Below are positions 8,378 through 17,862 of a stretch of DNA of 64,000 nucleotides, piece by piece (position 1 is the stretch's first letter; the number at the start of each line of letters is the position of its first letter). The notes beneath the pieces are model-generated. The model searched no databases. It had not been told where the DNA came from and saw only the letters and a list, made by a program, of their open reading frames with translations. The position numbers were made by a program, and so were the translations under genes. Source of the stretch: Thiodiazotropha sp037384425 (GTDB taxonomy: Bacteria > Pseudomonadota > Gammaproteobacteria > Chromatiales > Chromatiaceae); the NCBI GenBank assembly GCA_037384425.1, contig JARROA010000010.1, positions 59,578 through 123,577 on the forward strand, written 5' to 3'.

Positions 8378-10285
8378 TCACGACTGACCGCGGGATGATG
8401 AAAATATCGTGAGATTATTGTGAAACAGGTCTTGTTTGACAAGATTTTGCTGTTGCATTGAAAGATAAGCCTTAGTCAGTGCAACCTTCAGGTCATTCAG
8501 TGTGATCGGCTTGATCAGAAGGTCGGAAAAGCCGGCATCCAGTATCGCCTGACGATGTTCAGAAAATGCATGTGCGGTAATCGCGATCAACACAGGCGGT
8601 TTTGAAATCTCCGTTCCCAATCTGGCCGCTACCTCAATGCCGCTCATGTCCGGCATCTGTATATCAAGCAACACCAGATTGAAATTGCTTCGACGTGCCA
8701 GTTCGAGTGCTTGCTGGCCGTTTCCAGCCTCAGCATATTGAACACCGATCCTGGATAAGAATGCGGTAAGCACCATGCGGTTTATCTCATTATCATCGAC
8801 CACGAGCACATGGAATGTCTGCCACGCAGCCTGATTCAAGCTCTCCGGCTGTTCCCTTGTCTGTACAGGCCTGCCCAAGTCACTCCGTTTGAAATTCAAT
8901 TCGACCCTGAAGCAGGCACCCTCCCCCGGCCTGCTCTGAACCTGAAGCTTTCCATCCATTTTCTGAACCAGACTTTTGACAATGGCCAATCCGAGCCCTG
9001 TACCTTCGCACTTACGCATCTCAAAAGTTTCCAGTCGCGTGAAGTTGTCGAATATGACTTGGTGGGCCTTTTCATCGATACCTATACCTGTATCCTCCAC
9101 GTCAAAGCAAAGCACGATGTCCTCCCCTGTTGACTCCATTTGTCTGACAGTAAGGGTAACACCGCCAGTTTCAGTGTATTTCAAGGCATTTGAAAGCAAG
9201 TTCTCCAGGATCTGTTGCAACCGACTGATATCACCATGCAACCCATCAACCAGACCCTCTTGCATGGCAAGTTTGAGATAAAGCCCCTTCTTCTCAGCCT
9301 GAGGTTTGAAAATCTCCAACAACTCCTCGATCTCAATACGCAATGAAAAGGGTTCGTTGTAAAGACGGATGTGACCAGCCTCGATGGCGGTGACATCCAG
9401 AATATCGTTGACTATGCGCAATAATGATTTAGCGGATTTACTGATTTGGTGAATATAGTGCTTGGGCTTTTCCGTCAGCCTTTCATCCAGCAACAGGTCA
9501 GAAAAGCCCATGATGCCGTTAAGCGGGGTGCGTAACTCATGGCTGACATTGGCAAGAAACTGGTTCTTGGCCTGATTCGCCCGTTCAGCTCTCTCCTTAG
9601 CCTCGACCAAGTCCACCTCAATCCTTTTTCGGTGATCGATTTCACGTGAAAGCTCCCGGTTGGTCATGGCAACCCGGTCATGCGACAACTGAAGATCATT
9701 GATCAGTTTTTCATTATCCAGCCAAAGCATAATATTGCGGTTTACGCTGGCGCTGTAACTCTTTGCCACAGCGAGCATGAAAACCAGGTAGATGAGTGCC
9801 AGAGCAAGCATTCCATTGGTCATCACCGTACCCTGCAGTGCGAGGGTAAGGATGACTGGGGTCAACAGGGAAAAAAGCGTTATGATATAGAACTTGTAAA
9901 CCAACGCCCTGGTTATGATGGCACCTGCTGCCATGCCTGCCAACATAAACAGTGTCAGCATTTGGTAGAGATGCTCATCAGTCAAAAAACTCATGGGGCC
10001 TGTCAATCCCCAGGGGAGATCCTGTATCAATACCAGATAGGCATAGATACGAAGCCACTCCCTGGCGTTCTTCATGTTTCCATAGCGCCTGAAGAGTCTG
10101 ACAGCGATCAAAAAAACGCTGGTAACCGTGAAACTGACACCGGCCCAGACAAAGAGAATATGCTCTGGAATCTTTCCCCAATAGAAATAGAGTGCGGTGG
10201 CAAGCAGCGCATACAAACTGGCGCATGCCATCGGGGCAAGCTTGTAATATTCCTTTGCCAGTTCCAGATCGAGTCTTTCGTTCAT
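8378..10285 (-). CDS. Hybrid sensor histidine kinase with receiver domain
   Basis: The protein has 635 residues. The first 180 form a membrane region of about six helices without a large periplasmic loop. Next come a coiled-coil linker, a HisKA domain with phospho-acceptor His249 in ANVSHELRTPLNG, and a HATPase domain with an N box around Asn362 and Asn366 and glycine motifs DTGIGI and GTGLGLAI. The C-terminal receiver domain has acidic residues in VVDDNE and phospho-acceptor Asp541 in LLDIQMPDMSG. It is an ArcB/BarA-like layout but without an HPt domain. The ATG at 10285 is chosen; a TTG at 10387 would add 34 residues without membrane character. No response regulator is adjacent, so its partner must lie elsewhere. 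Confidence 0.88.
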   Translation of the reverse strand: MNERLDLELAKEYYKLAPMACASLYALLATALYFYWGKIPEHILFVWAGVSFTVTSVFLIAVRLFRRYGNMKNAREWLRIYAYLVLIQDLPWGLTGPMSFLTDEHLYQMLTLFMLAGMAAGAIITRALVYKFYIITLFSLLTPVILTLALQGTVMTNGMLALALIYLVFMLAVAKSYSASVNRNIMLWLDNEKLINDLQLSHDRVAMTNRELSREIDHRKRIEVDLVEAKERAERANQAKNQFLANVSHELRTPLNGIMGFSDLLLDERLTEKPKHYIHQISKSAKSLLRIVNDILDVTAIEAGHIRLYNEPFSLRIEIEELLEIFKPQAEKKGLYLKLAMQEGLVDGLHGDISRLQQILENLLSNALKYTETGGVTLTVRQMESTGEDIVLCFDVEDTGIGIDEKAHQVIFDNFTRLETFEMRKCEGTGLGLAIVKSLVQKMDGKLQVQSRPGEGACFRVELNFKRSDLGRPVQTREQPESLNQAAWQTFHVLVVDDNEINRMVLTAFLSRIGVQYAEAGNGQQALELARRSNFNLVLLDIQMPDMSGIEVAARLGTEISKPPVLIAITAHAFSEHRQAILDAGFSDLLIKPITLNDLKVALTKAYLSMQQQNLVKQDLFHNNLTIFSSSRGQS

Positions 10286-10786
10286 ACCGCAGGAGATCCT
10301 TAGCCCATTTGAACGGCCTATCCCGTAGTCTGCTGCTATCGGCTTTCCTAGCGACCTGACAATCAACTCCTTGATGACGGACAGCAACTGTCCACGCTAC
10401 ATGGAACATCACGCCAATTGAACCATTCCGGCAATCACTCGGCGCATCCCCTAAAGATATACTCTAAATTGTCTTACTTGACTATTTTTCTGAAGCTTGC
10501 GTGAAGCAACGGTAGTTCATACAGATATAAACATTGAGTTCACAATCTATTTTCCGTCACTCTTTCCTGAGAAGTCTTTTGCTTCCTGTTCGTGCATGTT
10601 TCCGGTTTAGACAGGATTGGAAATCAGGTTCGAACAGTGATAACTGGCATGGTTTTGGCATTTCAACTGAAATAATCGATTCATCGTCCACCCTGACTTG
10701 AATCCTTTATGGGCATTGGGATTTAATGGTCACGTCCAGCGGACACATAGCCCCCAACTGACACAACCCCTTGGGCGACAATCGGC
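10286..10786. other. 500-bp intergenic region
   Basis: This AT-richer stretch lies between the divergent sensor kinase and small exported protein genes. I see no RNA gene, repeat or clear promoter. Short AT-rich motifs (for example around 10455-10490) could hold the kinase promoter, but none matches the consensus well. Confidence 0.35.
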
Positions 10787-11212
10787 ATGACAAAATTCCG
10801 AGCCACCTTGTTACTGATTACCCCGATCTCCCTCTGTCAGTACTCCGCTTTTAGCCTTGGCGACGATGAGGCGGCAAATTGGTTACGCCTCCAGCGGTTG
10901 AATCAACAGAGCCAGCAACAGCTCGAATTGATACACCGTCAATTTCCACCCGTGCCTCCAGCACAACCTTTTCCCCTGGACCCGACGGGACAGCGATTGC
11001 AGGCTCAACAACAATCCGGCTTGTCACAGCTGCAAGAACAGCAGCGCCGAAAGCAGATAGTCGACGGACATCGCCATCGCATTTTCTCAGACGGAGCCAG
11101 GGCGGAGATACGGCAACGAATTCAACTACAGCAGATGCGAAACAGTCAAAACCAGAGAAATCTGCTGAATCGCTACCGCATGCAGTACTATCAGTATCGA
11201 TTCGCGCATTGA
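10787..11212 (+). CDS. Small exported glutamine/arginine-rich protein
   Basis: The predicted product has 141 residues. The N-terminus (MTKFRATLLLITPISLCQYS) resembles a signal peptide. The mature part is extremely rich in Gln, Arg and Leu, with short repeats such as QQSQQQL and RQRIQLQQMRNSQNQR, and would be helical and basic. I do not recognise a family. Two other open frames overlap the same DNA (10851-11354 minus and 10879-11322 plus) but have low-complexity translations without a signal. The frame chosen is the only one with an exported-protein look, so it is a modest-confidence call. Confidence 0.45.
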   Translation: MTKFRATLLLITPISLCQYSAFSLGDDEAANWLRLQRLNQQSQQQLELIHRQFPPVPPAQPFPLDPTGQRLQAQQQSGLSQLQEQQRRKQIVDGHRHRIFSDGARAEIRQRIQLQQMRNSQNQRNLLNRYRMQYYQYRFAH

Positions 11213-11396
11213 CGAAGCACCCCTGCTTATACGCCGGCATTCTCATGCGGCCGAACAGCGCTTGCGGAGAGATGGAATCCTGCCCGCGCTTTTCGAGTGC
11301 AGGGGCAATCAACCTGTCGTAGGCAGACCGGGAAAACAACGTGACATCGAGCATCAGACAGCCAGCCCGCGACCAGGCCCGATCTGTCGTTCGTGA

Positions 11397-12191
11397 TCAC
11401 TCTGGCTGGCGTTCGACCCTGGGGAAGCAACGGAAATAGTTCTCAGCAGTCTGTTCGGCCACCGCTTGCTGGGTGAGACCTTTCAGCTCGGCGACGCATT
11501 CCGCCACCTTCTCCACGTAGATGGGCTGATTCGGCTTACCGCGAAACGGCACCGGCGCCAAGTAGGGCGAGTCGGTCTCGATCAACATCCGTTCCATGGG
11601 TACCTGTTTCACCACCTCCCGCAGGTCAGCGGCATTCTTGAACGTGATGATGCCGGAAAAAGAGATATAAAATCCAAGTTCCAGGGCCTCCTGCGCCATC
11701 TCCCAATCCTCCGTAAAGCAGTGCATCACACCACCCGCCTCAGCGGCCCCCTCCTCCCGCATGATGCCGATGGTATCGCTTTTGGCCTGCCGGGTATGGA
11801 TGATCAGAGGCAGTCTCGCGGCAGCTGCGGCTCTGATGTGTCGACGGAAGCGATCGCGCTGCCAACCGAGATCCCCTTCACCGTGGAAGTAGTCGAGACC
11901 GGTCTCTCCGATAGCCACCACTTGGGGCGAGCCGGACAGCTCGAGTAACTCTTCCACACTCGGTTCGCGCCGCTCCTTGTCATTGGGATGAACACCGACG
12001 GAGATACTGATCTCCGGATAGGGCTCGACCAGTCGTGCCATTGCAGGCCAGGACTCCAGGTCGATAGAGACACAGAGCATGCGACCGACCCCGCTCTGCA
12101 GGGTCTTATCGATGAATTGATCGAAGCGGTCATCGTAGTGATCGAGTGCGACACGGTCGAGATGGCAGTGGGAATCCACCAGCATTGGCAT
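11397..12191 (-). CDS. ycfH: TatD-family metal-dependent hydrolase (YcfH-like)
   Basis: The protein has 264 residues, a normal TatD-family length. All metal-binding positions are visible: His8 and His10 in DSHCHLD, Glu96 in IGETGLDY, His132 in IIHTRQ, His157 in MHCFTE and Asp207 in IETDSPYLAP. TatD proteins are TIM-barrel phosphodiesterases with DNase activity. The position downstream of holB and pilZ matches ycfH of other gammaproteobacteria, where it closes the tmk-holB cluster. About 220 nt separate it from pilZ, so it may have its own promoter. The exact substrate in vivo is unknown. Confidence 0.92.
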   Translation of the reverse strand: MPMLVDSHCHLDRVALDHYDDRFDQFIDKTLQSGVGRMLCVSIDLESWPAMARLVEPYPEISISVGVHPNDKERREPSVEELLELSGSPQVVAIGETGLDYFHGEGDLGWQRDRFRRHIRAAAAARLPLIIHTRQAKSDTIGIMREEGAAEAGGVMHCFTEDWEMAQEALELGFYISFSGIITFKNAADLREVVKQVPMERMLIETDSPYLAPVPFRGKPNQPIYVEKVAECVAELKGLTQQAVAEQTAENYFRCFPRVERQPE

Positions 12192-12409
12192 GGGTCCTGT
12201 AATCTGTTGGCTTGGAGGCTATTTTGCAGTAAACGAGTGACGAATTCGTCCCAATGTCGACCTGCTTGAAAAGAGGTTTTTTCTCAAGACGCAAGCGCAA
12301 ACGCGGGAGAATCGACCTGGGTCAGTGTCACCTGAGGATTATTTGTGTCTTGATCTGCGCTGATTGGCGTCAAAACTCAACAAACCGAGGTGGATTTGGC
12401 TGGTACGCT

Positions 12410-12757
12410 TTAGAGCGTATGCGTCGGACGATCCGACTTGAGCGCGCCAGCGAGATAGGTCTCGATCTTGTTGCGGGCGGCGCCGCCGTCCTGGTCGCTG
12501 AACTGGACACCGATACCCGCCGCGCGGTTTCCCTCCGCACCGACCGGAGTGATCCAGATGATCTTGCCGGCCACCGGCAGCCGCTCGGCCTCATCCATCA
12601 GGGTCAGCAGCATGAAGACTTCGTCACCCAATCGGTACTGTTTGGTGGTGGGAATGAAAAGCCCACCATACTTTACAAACTGCATATATGCCGCATAGAG
12701 GGCATTCTTGTCCTTGATCGTGAGTGAGAGGATGCCTTGTTTGGGACCACCAGCCAT
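12410..12757 (-). CDS. pilZ: PilZ-domain type IV pilus protein
   Basis: The protein has 115 residues and consists of a single PilZ domain. It begins GILSLTIKDKNALYAAYMQF and has the conserved GGLFIPT and GIGVQF segments. Like PilZ of Pseudomonas, it lacks the RxxxR c-di-GMP-binding motif at the N-terminus, so it probably acts through protein contacts (PilB, FimX) in type IV pilus assembly rather than by binding the nucleotide itself. Placement between holB and the TatD-family gene is standard in pilus-bearing gammaproteobacteria. The start is 30 nt from the holB stop. Confidence 0.9.
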   Translation of the reverse strand: MAGGPKQGILSLTIKDKNALYAAYMQFVKYGGLFIPTTKQYRLGDEVFMLLTLMDEAERLPVAGKIIWITPVGAEGNRAAGIGVQFSDQDGGAARNKIETYLAGALKSDRPTHTL

Positions 12758-12787
12758 GTCGATACCTGAATTCTCCGTGTCGGCCTG

Positions 12788-13780
12788 TTAGTGGCAGGCG
12801 CGCCACTCGATGAGCAGTCTTTCCAATACCAGTTGCGGATTGAGGTTGCTGTCGATGAGCCCCCGGGCTTCGTAGATCAACCCGAGGTATCGATGCAGGA
12901 CCTCTGAGTTTAACTTGTCGGCAAGCCCCTGCAAAGCTTGAGCTTGATCCTGATTGAAGAGGTGGGGAGGCTCTGAGGCGGATTTCAAGCGTATCAGGTC
13001 GATGACCCAGCCTGAAAGCCACTCCAGCAGCAGTCGCTTGTCAAAGCCTCCCCAGTTGCCTGCAAGTGTTACCGGATCTTCCTTCGGCTCGCCGAGTGCG
13101 AGGAATTGGCCGAGCATGCGCCCCCGTGCCGCGAGCAGTTCCGGGTCGTCCAGCTGCAGCGCCAGCAGCGGCGCTCCACTGGCCAATGCCAACAGGGTAG
13201 CGCCTTCAGCGTGTTTGATCTTGCCTTCGAGCCAGGCCAGCGAATCGGCCTGCGTCGGCGCCTGGAACAGCACCTGCTGGCAGCGGCTGCGTATGGTCGG
13301 CAGCAGCCGTGCCGGCTGATCGGTCAGCAGTATGATCAGGGTATCCCGTGTCGGTTCCTCCAGGGTCTTCAACAGGCTGTTGGCGGCCGCGGTATTCATG
13401 CGGTGGGCAGGCTCGATCATCACCACCTTGTGGCCGCCGCTCTGTGCCGTCAGTGCGGCACCACCGGTCAGCGCACGAATCGCCTCGATCTTGATCTCGC
13501 CGCTCTTGCTCTCTGCATCGGGTCCGACCCACTGGAAATCGGGGTGGCTGCCACTGTGGAGCAGGTGACAGTGACGACAGACGCCGCAGGGGCGGCCCTC
13601 GGCGTCGCTGTCGTGGCAGAGGACGGACTGGACGAAGGCCAGCGCGAAACGCTGCTTGCCCACGCCACGGGGACCGCTGAAGAGCAGCGCATGAGGCAGA
13701 CGACCCTGTTGACGGGCCTGTTGCAGGCGATCCCATTGCCCCTGTTGCCAGGGTAGTCGCGTATGAATCGCCCTATCCAC
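12788..13780 (-). CDS. holB: DNA polymerase III subunit delta'
   Basis: The protein has 330 residues from a GTG at 13780, whose codons overlap the end of tmk by 8 nt. An in-frame ATG at 13852 lies inside tmk and adds only unconserved residues. The clamp-loader AAA+ domain has the P-loop region SGPRGVGKQ (residues 35-43) and the four-cysteine zinc module Cys55, Cys65, Cys68 and Cys71. Delta' is the stator of the clamp loader that places the beta clamp on DNA. The order tmk-holB-pilZ-tatD is conserved. Confidence 0.93.
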   Translation of the reverse strand: MDRAIHTRLPWQQGQWDRLQQARQQGRLPHALLFSGPRGVGKQRFALAFVQSVLCHDSDAEGRPCGVCRHCHLLHSGSHPDFQWVGPDAESKSGEIKIEAIRALTGGAALTAQSGGHKVVMIEPAHRMNTAAANSLLKTLEEPTRDTLIILLTDQPARLLPTIRSRCQQVLFQAPTQADSLAWLEGKIKHAEGATLLALASGAPLLALQLDDPELLAARGRMLGQFLALGEPKEDPVTLAGNWGGFDKRLLLEWLSGWVIDLIRLKSASEPPHLFNQDQAQALQGLADKLNSEVLHRYLGLIYEARGLIDSNLNPQLVLERLLIEWRACH

Positions 13781-14411
13781 CCTGCTGCTCCAGAAACCGC
13801 CCCAAGACCCGGGCAATCTGCGCCTGCACCTGCTCCAGGGCCGGCGAGGCATCGATCACTTTGACCCGATCGGGCTCTTCGGCGGCAATGCTCAGATAAC
13901 CCTCGCGCACCCGCCCGAAGAAACTGAGCGTCTCCTTCTCGAAACGATCGGGCGCGGAACGACTGCCGGCACGGGCCAGTCCGGTCGCGACCGGCAGATC
14001 GAGCAGCAGGGTCAGGTCGGGTCTCAGCTCCCCCTGCACATAATTCTCCAGTACGGCGATGCGCTCCCTAGCGATGCCGCGTCCAGCCCCCTGATAGGCG
14101 TAGCTGGCATCGGTGAAACGATCGCAGAGCACCCAGGTTCCAGCGTCCAGGGCGGGCAGGATCTTGGCCTGAAGATGTTCCGCGCGGGCAGCGAACATCA
14201 GCAGTAGCTCCGTCTCTTCTGACATACCCGTGTGCTGATGTCCCAGCAACAGTTCCCGAATCGACTCACCGAGCGGCGTGCCACCCGGTTCACGGGTGAA
14301 CAGTACAGGCTTTCCGGCCGCTTCCAGCAGCGATTGAACATAAGTGAGATTGCTGCTCTTGCCTGCGCCCTCGCCACCTTCGACCGTGATGAATCGTCCC
14401 CGTCTGTGCAT
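13773..14411 (-). CDS. tmk: Thymidylate kinase
   Basis: The product has 212 residues from the ATG at 14411, the usual Tmk length; an open frame reaching 14513 adds 34 unconserved residues. The P-loop GGEGAGKS is at residues 12-19, followed by the TREPGG motif and the CDRFTDASYAYQGAGRG segment (DRY-like motif and lid). It phosphorylates dTMP to dTDP for DNA synthesis. It lies between mltG and holB and overlaps the holB start. Confidence 0.95.
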   Translation of the reverse strand: MHRRGRFITVEGGEGAGKSSNLTYVQSLLEAAGKPVLFTREPGGTPLGESIRELLLGHQHTGMSEETELLLMFAARAEHLQAKILPALDAGTWVLCDRFTDASYAYQGAGRGIARERIAVLENYVQGELRPDLTLLLDLPVATGLARAGSRSAPDRFEKETLSFFGRVREGYLSIAAEEPDRVKVIDASPALEQVQAQIARVLGRFLEQQGG

Positions 14412-14547
14412 GCTCACCCCGTCAGCGATCGCCCGCTGCCGTCTGTTCGGCGAGCGTCGAATGCCGTTGAGTGACAGAACACCCTGCTCGTTGGCCAAAG
14501 CGGGAGACCGCACGGCAAGTGGGGAATTCGCTGTATTACGCCCCTGT

Positions 14548-15546
14548 TCATCGCTTCAGTTGATATTTGCGCACGGCTTTGTTGTGCGCCTCCAGGGTGG
14601 CGGAAAAGTGGTGGCCACCATCTCCGGTGGCGACGAAATAGAGGGCATCCCCGTCCTCCGGATGCAGGGCCGCTTCGATCGCCGCACCGCTGGGCATGGC
14701 GATGGGAGTCGGGGTCAATCCCTTGTGTACGTACGTGTTGTAGGGGGTATCTGTAGAGAGATCCTGGCGACGGATGTTGCCGTCATAATCATCACCCATG
14801 CCATAGATAACGGTAGGGTCGGTCTGCAGACGCATGCCCTTCTGTAAGCGACGGGTGAAGACACCGGCGATTTTTCTCCGTTCTTCGGGTATGCCGGTCT
14901 CCTTCTCGATGATGGAGGCGAGGATCAGCGCCTGGTAAGGGTTTTCAAGCGGTAATCCCTGGTCCCGTTTCTCCCAGGCCGCCTGCAGAAACTCCTGCAT
15001 ACGCTCATAGGCCCGCTTCAGAAACTCCGCATCACTGGTACCCTTGGGAAAGTGGTAGGTATCGGGGTAGAAGCGCCCCTCGGGATGTACGCCCTCCAGT
15101 CCCAGACGGGACATGATCTGGTCTTCCTGGACCCCCTCCAGGGTCTGAGTCAACGCGTCATCTCGCCTGACGGCCGCCATCAGCTGCTCGAAGGTCCAGC
15201 CTTCAATGATGGTCAAAGCATGCTGTACGACCTTGGCCGAGGTGAGGATCTCAAGCAGTTGAGATGGCGTGATGCCTCTGGGCAGAAGGTACTCCCCGGC
15301 CTTCAGCTGGCTGGCCTGGCCGTTCCAGCGTGCCAGCAGACGCAGCAGCAGCGGCTTGTCGAGCACGCCCCGAGCCGAGAGATCCCGCGCCACATTGCGA
15401 ATGGTGGTGCCCGGCTCCAGGTCGTAGATCAGCCCTGCTTCGGGCAGACTCAAAGGGGTCTTTGCGAATTCGTCATACTCCATCCAACCCCATGCGATGA
15501 GGATGCTTGCGACAAACAGGGAGATTCCGAGAATTCGATTCAGCAT
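14548..15546 (-). CDS. mltG: Endolytic murein transglycosylase
   Basis: The protein has 332 residues. A single N-terminal membrane helix (ILGISLFVASILIAWGW) anchors it in the inner membrane with the rest in the periplasm. The YceG-like domain contains RFYPDTYHFPKGT and the catalytic-glutamate segment LASIIEKETGIPEER (around residues 210-224), then DPTVIYG and TPYNTY. MltG cuts nascent glycan strands and is thought to set their length. The location between pabC and tmk is the usual one. Start ATG at 15546. Confidence 0.95.
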   Translation of the reverse strand: MLNRILGISLFVASILIAWGWMEYDEFAKTPLSLPEAGLIYDLEPGTTIRNVARDLSARGVLDKPLLLRLLARWNGQASQLKAGEYLLPRGITPSQLLEILTSAKVVQHALTIIEGWTFEQLMAAVRRDDALTQTLEGVQEDQIMSRLGLEGVHPEGRFYPDTYHFPKGTSDAEFLKRAYERMQEFLQAAWEKRDQGLPLENPYQALILASIIEKETGIPEERRKIAGVFTRRLQKGMRLQTDPTVIYGMGDDYDGNIRRQDLSTDTPYNTYVHKGLTPTPIAMPSGAAIEAALHPEDGDALYFVATGDGGHHFSATLEAHNKAVRKYQLKR

Positions 15547-15632
15547 GATGGGACTATTCTACTGATTTCAATGAGCTTTGCAGGGGTGATTTCGTCGCTT
15601 AAGCGCCACTGCTTCACATTCGGGATGGCCGC

Positions 15633-16463
15633 TCAAGGCAGTTCCCGCATCCGCTCTTCAAGTGTCTGACGCAGGCTTTCCGGAACACGCTCCGGAGCAT
15701 AGGCCCAGCCCTCCAGGGCTGCAACCGGACAGAGTCCCAGAATCGAATTGGTGACGAAAAGGGCATCGGCCTGCTGCACCCGCTCGAGCGTGATTTCGTC
15801 GATCCCCACCGTCATATCGAGATCCCCGGCCGACTCGATTACCAGATCTCTGATCACGCCCGAGATCCCAGCGCGGCTCAAGTCCGGCGTGTGCAGTCCA
15901 TTGTCGTCGACCAGGAACAGGTTCCCCTGAGTGGCCGAGATGACCCGATCCTCCAGGTCCAGCATGATCCCCTCGGCGATACCGGGATCCCGCCACTCCT
16001 GGCGTGCCATCACCTGCTCCAGTCGATTGAGATGTTTGATTCCCGCAAGCTGTGGGTTGTGGCCCCAACGGGTTTCGCAGAGTCTCAGCCGCATTCCCTG
16101 CCGATACCAGCTCTGGGGGTAGTCGGGCCAGTCGTGGAGAGAGAGAATCCGCCGTGGCGCTGCCTGTTCCGGCGGCCGGTAGCCCCGTCCGCCGCTGCCT
16201 CGGGTGATGATGAGTTTGAGTACGCCCCGCTCGCAGCCAGTGCAAAGCCGATCGGCTTCCTGCCGGAGTTGGCGTTTGTCGCTGATCGGCAGCCCCAGCA
16301 CGCCCTCGCCCCGGCTCAGCCGCGCCATGTGGCGCTCCCAGAGACGCGGCCGTGAATCGATCACGGCCAGGGTTTCGAAGAGACCATCACCATACTGCAG
16401 ACCCCGGTCGCTGACAGGGATATGGTCAGCGGGCTGGCCGTTGATCAGCACCCTGTCAGACAC
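15633..16463 (-). CDS. pabC: Aminodeoxychorismate lyase
   Basis: The protein has 276 residues and is a class IV pyridoxal-phosphate enzyme. YGDGLFETL near residue 25, the Schiff-base lysine Lys143 in GIKHLNRLEQV and the phosphate-binding GNLF near residue 185 are all visible. It makes p-aminobenzoate from 4-amino-4-deoxychorismate for folate synthesis. The start is GTG at 16463, 56 nt after fabF. Branched-chain aminotransferase is the other class IV option, but length and operon context favour PabC. Confidence 0.92.
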   Translation of the reverse strand: MSDRVLINGQPADHIPVSDRGLQYGDGLFETLAVIDSRPRLWERHMARLSRGEGVLGLPISDKRQLRQEADRLCTGCERGVLKLIITRGSGGRGYRPPEQAAPRRILSLHDWPDYPQSWYRQGMRLRLCETRWGHNPQLAGIKHLNRLEQVMARQEWRDPGIAEGIMLDLEDRVISATQGNLFLVDDNGLHTPDLSRAGISGVIRDLVIESAGDLDMTVGIDEITLERVQQADALFVTNSILGLCPVAALEGWAYAPERVPESLRQTLEERMRELP

Positions 16464-16518
16464 GCGGCTGGTTCAGCGTCTGTTGAGGTCGGACTGTGCT
16501 CGGCGCTTTCCGCCAGGC

Positions 16519-17760
16519 TCAGTCGGCTTTGCGAAACACCAACGTGCCGTTGGTACCGCCGAAACCGAAGGAGTTGGAGAGCACCACGTCGAGCTTCATC
16601 TCACGGGCCGTCTTCGGCACGTAGTCGAGATCGCAATCCGGGTCCGGGTTCTCGAGATTGATGGTGGGCGGCACCACCTGGTTGTACAGGGACAACACGC
16701 TGAAGACCGCCTCGGCGCCACCGGCGGCACCCAGCATGTGGCCGGTCATCGATTTGGTGGAGCTGACACAAAGCTTGTAGGCATGGTCACCGAAGGCACG
16801 CTTGACGGCCATGGTCTCGGCCACGTCACCGGCCGGGGTGGAGGTGCCGTGCGCATTGATGTAGTCGACCTGGTCGGCGTTGATTCCCGCGTCCTTGAGT
16901 GCCAGCTCCATACACTTGGCGGCGCCAGACCCGTCCACCGAGGGCGCAGTCATGTGATAGGCGTCGGAATTCATGCCCACGCCCGACAGTTCGCCATAGA
17001 TCGTGGCGCCACGCGCCTTGGCCCGTTCGTACTCCTCCAGCACCACCACACCGGCACCGTCGCTGAGCACGAAGCCATCGCGGTCCTTGTCCCAGGGCCG
17101 GCTGGCGCCCTGGGGATCGTCGTTGCGTTTGGAGAGTGCGCGAGCCGCGGCGAAACCGCCCAGACCCACCGGAGAGGTGGCCATTTCGGCACCGCCCGCG
17201 ATCATCACATCGGTGCGGCCATAACGGATCATCATGGCCGCTTCGCCGATGCTGTGGGCACCACTGCTGCAGGCGGAGACGATGGAGTAGTTGGGCCCTT
17301 TCAGACCATACATGATGGAGAGGTTGCCAGACACCATGTTGATGATGCTGGCCGGTACGAAGAAGGGGGAGATCTTACGCGGCCCGCCATCCAGGAAGGC
17401 CTGGTAGCTGTTCTCGATTCCGGTGATACCACCGATGCCCGAGCCGATGAGCACACCAATGCGATCGGTGTCTTCCTGTTCGAAATCGAGTCCGGAATCC
17501 TTGATCGCCTGGATACCCGCAGCAACGCCGTAGTGGATGAATTTATCCATTTTCTTGGCGTCTTTCTTCGATACGTAGTCGGTGATCTCAAAGCCGTAGA
17601 TCGGCCCGCCAAACTGGGTCGAAAAGGCGGATACGTCAAAATGTGTGATCGGCTGAATGCCGCTTCGACCGGCGATGATGTTCTCCCAGGCGGAGGGAAT
17701 ATCCAAACCCACAGGCGCGACCATGCCGAGCCCCGTTACGACGACCCTTCTTGCAGTCAT
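16519..17760 (-). CDS. fabF: 3-oxoacyl-ACP synthase II
   Basis: The protein has 413 residues and is a KAS II condensing enzyme. The catalytic triad is visible: Cys164 in SACSSGAHSIG, the first His in NAHGTSTPAGD and the second His in STKSMTGHMLGAAGG. It extends acyl-ACP chains with malonyl-ACP and is important for cis-vaccenate formation. It follows acpP, from which it is separated by a hairpin likely to reduce read-through. Confidence 0.97.
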   Translation of the reverse strand: MTARRVVVTGLGMVAPVGLDIPSAWENIIAGRSGIQPITHFDVSAFSTQFGGPIYGFEITDYVSKKDAKKMDKFIHYGVAAGIQAIKDSGLDFEQEDTDRIGVLIGSGIGGITGIENSYQAFLDGGPRKISPFFVPASIINMVSGNLSIMYGLKGPNYSIVSACSSGAHSIGEAAMMIRYGRTDVMIAGGAEMATSPVGLGGFAAARALSKRNDDPQGASRPWDKDRDGFVLSDGAGVVVLEEYERAKARGATIYGELSGVGMNSDAYHMTAPSVDGSGAAKCMELALKDAGINADQVDYINAHGTSTPAGDVAETMAVKRAFGDHAYKLCVSSTKSMTGHMLGAAGGAEAVFSVLSLYNQVVPPTINLENPDPDCDLDYVPKTAREMKLDVVLSNSFGFGGTNGTLVFRKAD

Positions 17761-17795
17761 TGATGACTACCCCCGATATCTGTGGTATGGCAGAA

Positions 17796-17841
17796 AAGGA
17801 AAAAGGCCGCGCCCCATTCTCAAAGGGGGGCTTGACGGCCT
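17796..17841 (-). terminator. Attenuating terminator between acpP and fabF
   Basis: On the minus strand AGGCCG (17836-17841) pairs with CGGCCT (17804-17809). The GC-rich inner arms around 17811-17831 can pair too, and a T-rich run follows. Placed just after acpP, it would let acpP be transcribed far more than fabF, which fits the very high demand for acyl carrier protein. Confidence 0.7.
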
Positions 17842-17862
17842 AGCATGAAAGTCTGGTTTTGA

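Noticed and set aside
10851..11354. 167-codon minus-strand frame over the small exported protein
   Set aside because: Low-complexity translation without a signal or family; the plus-strand frame has a signal-like start.
16204..17763. 519-codon open frame opposite fabF and pabC
   Set aside because: It is antisense to two well-conserved genes, low in recognisable sequence, and a by-product of the high GC content.
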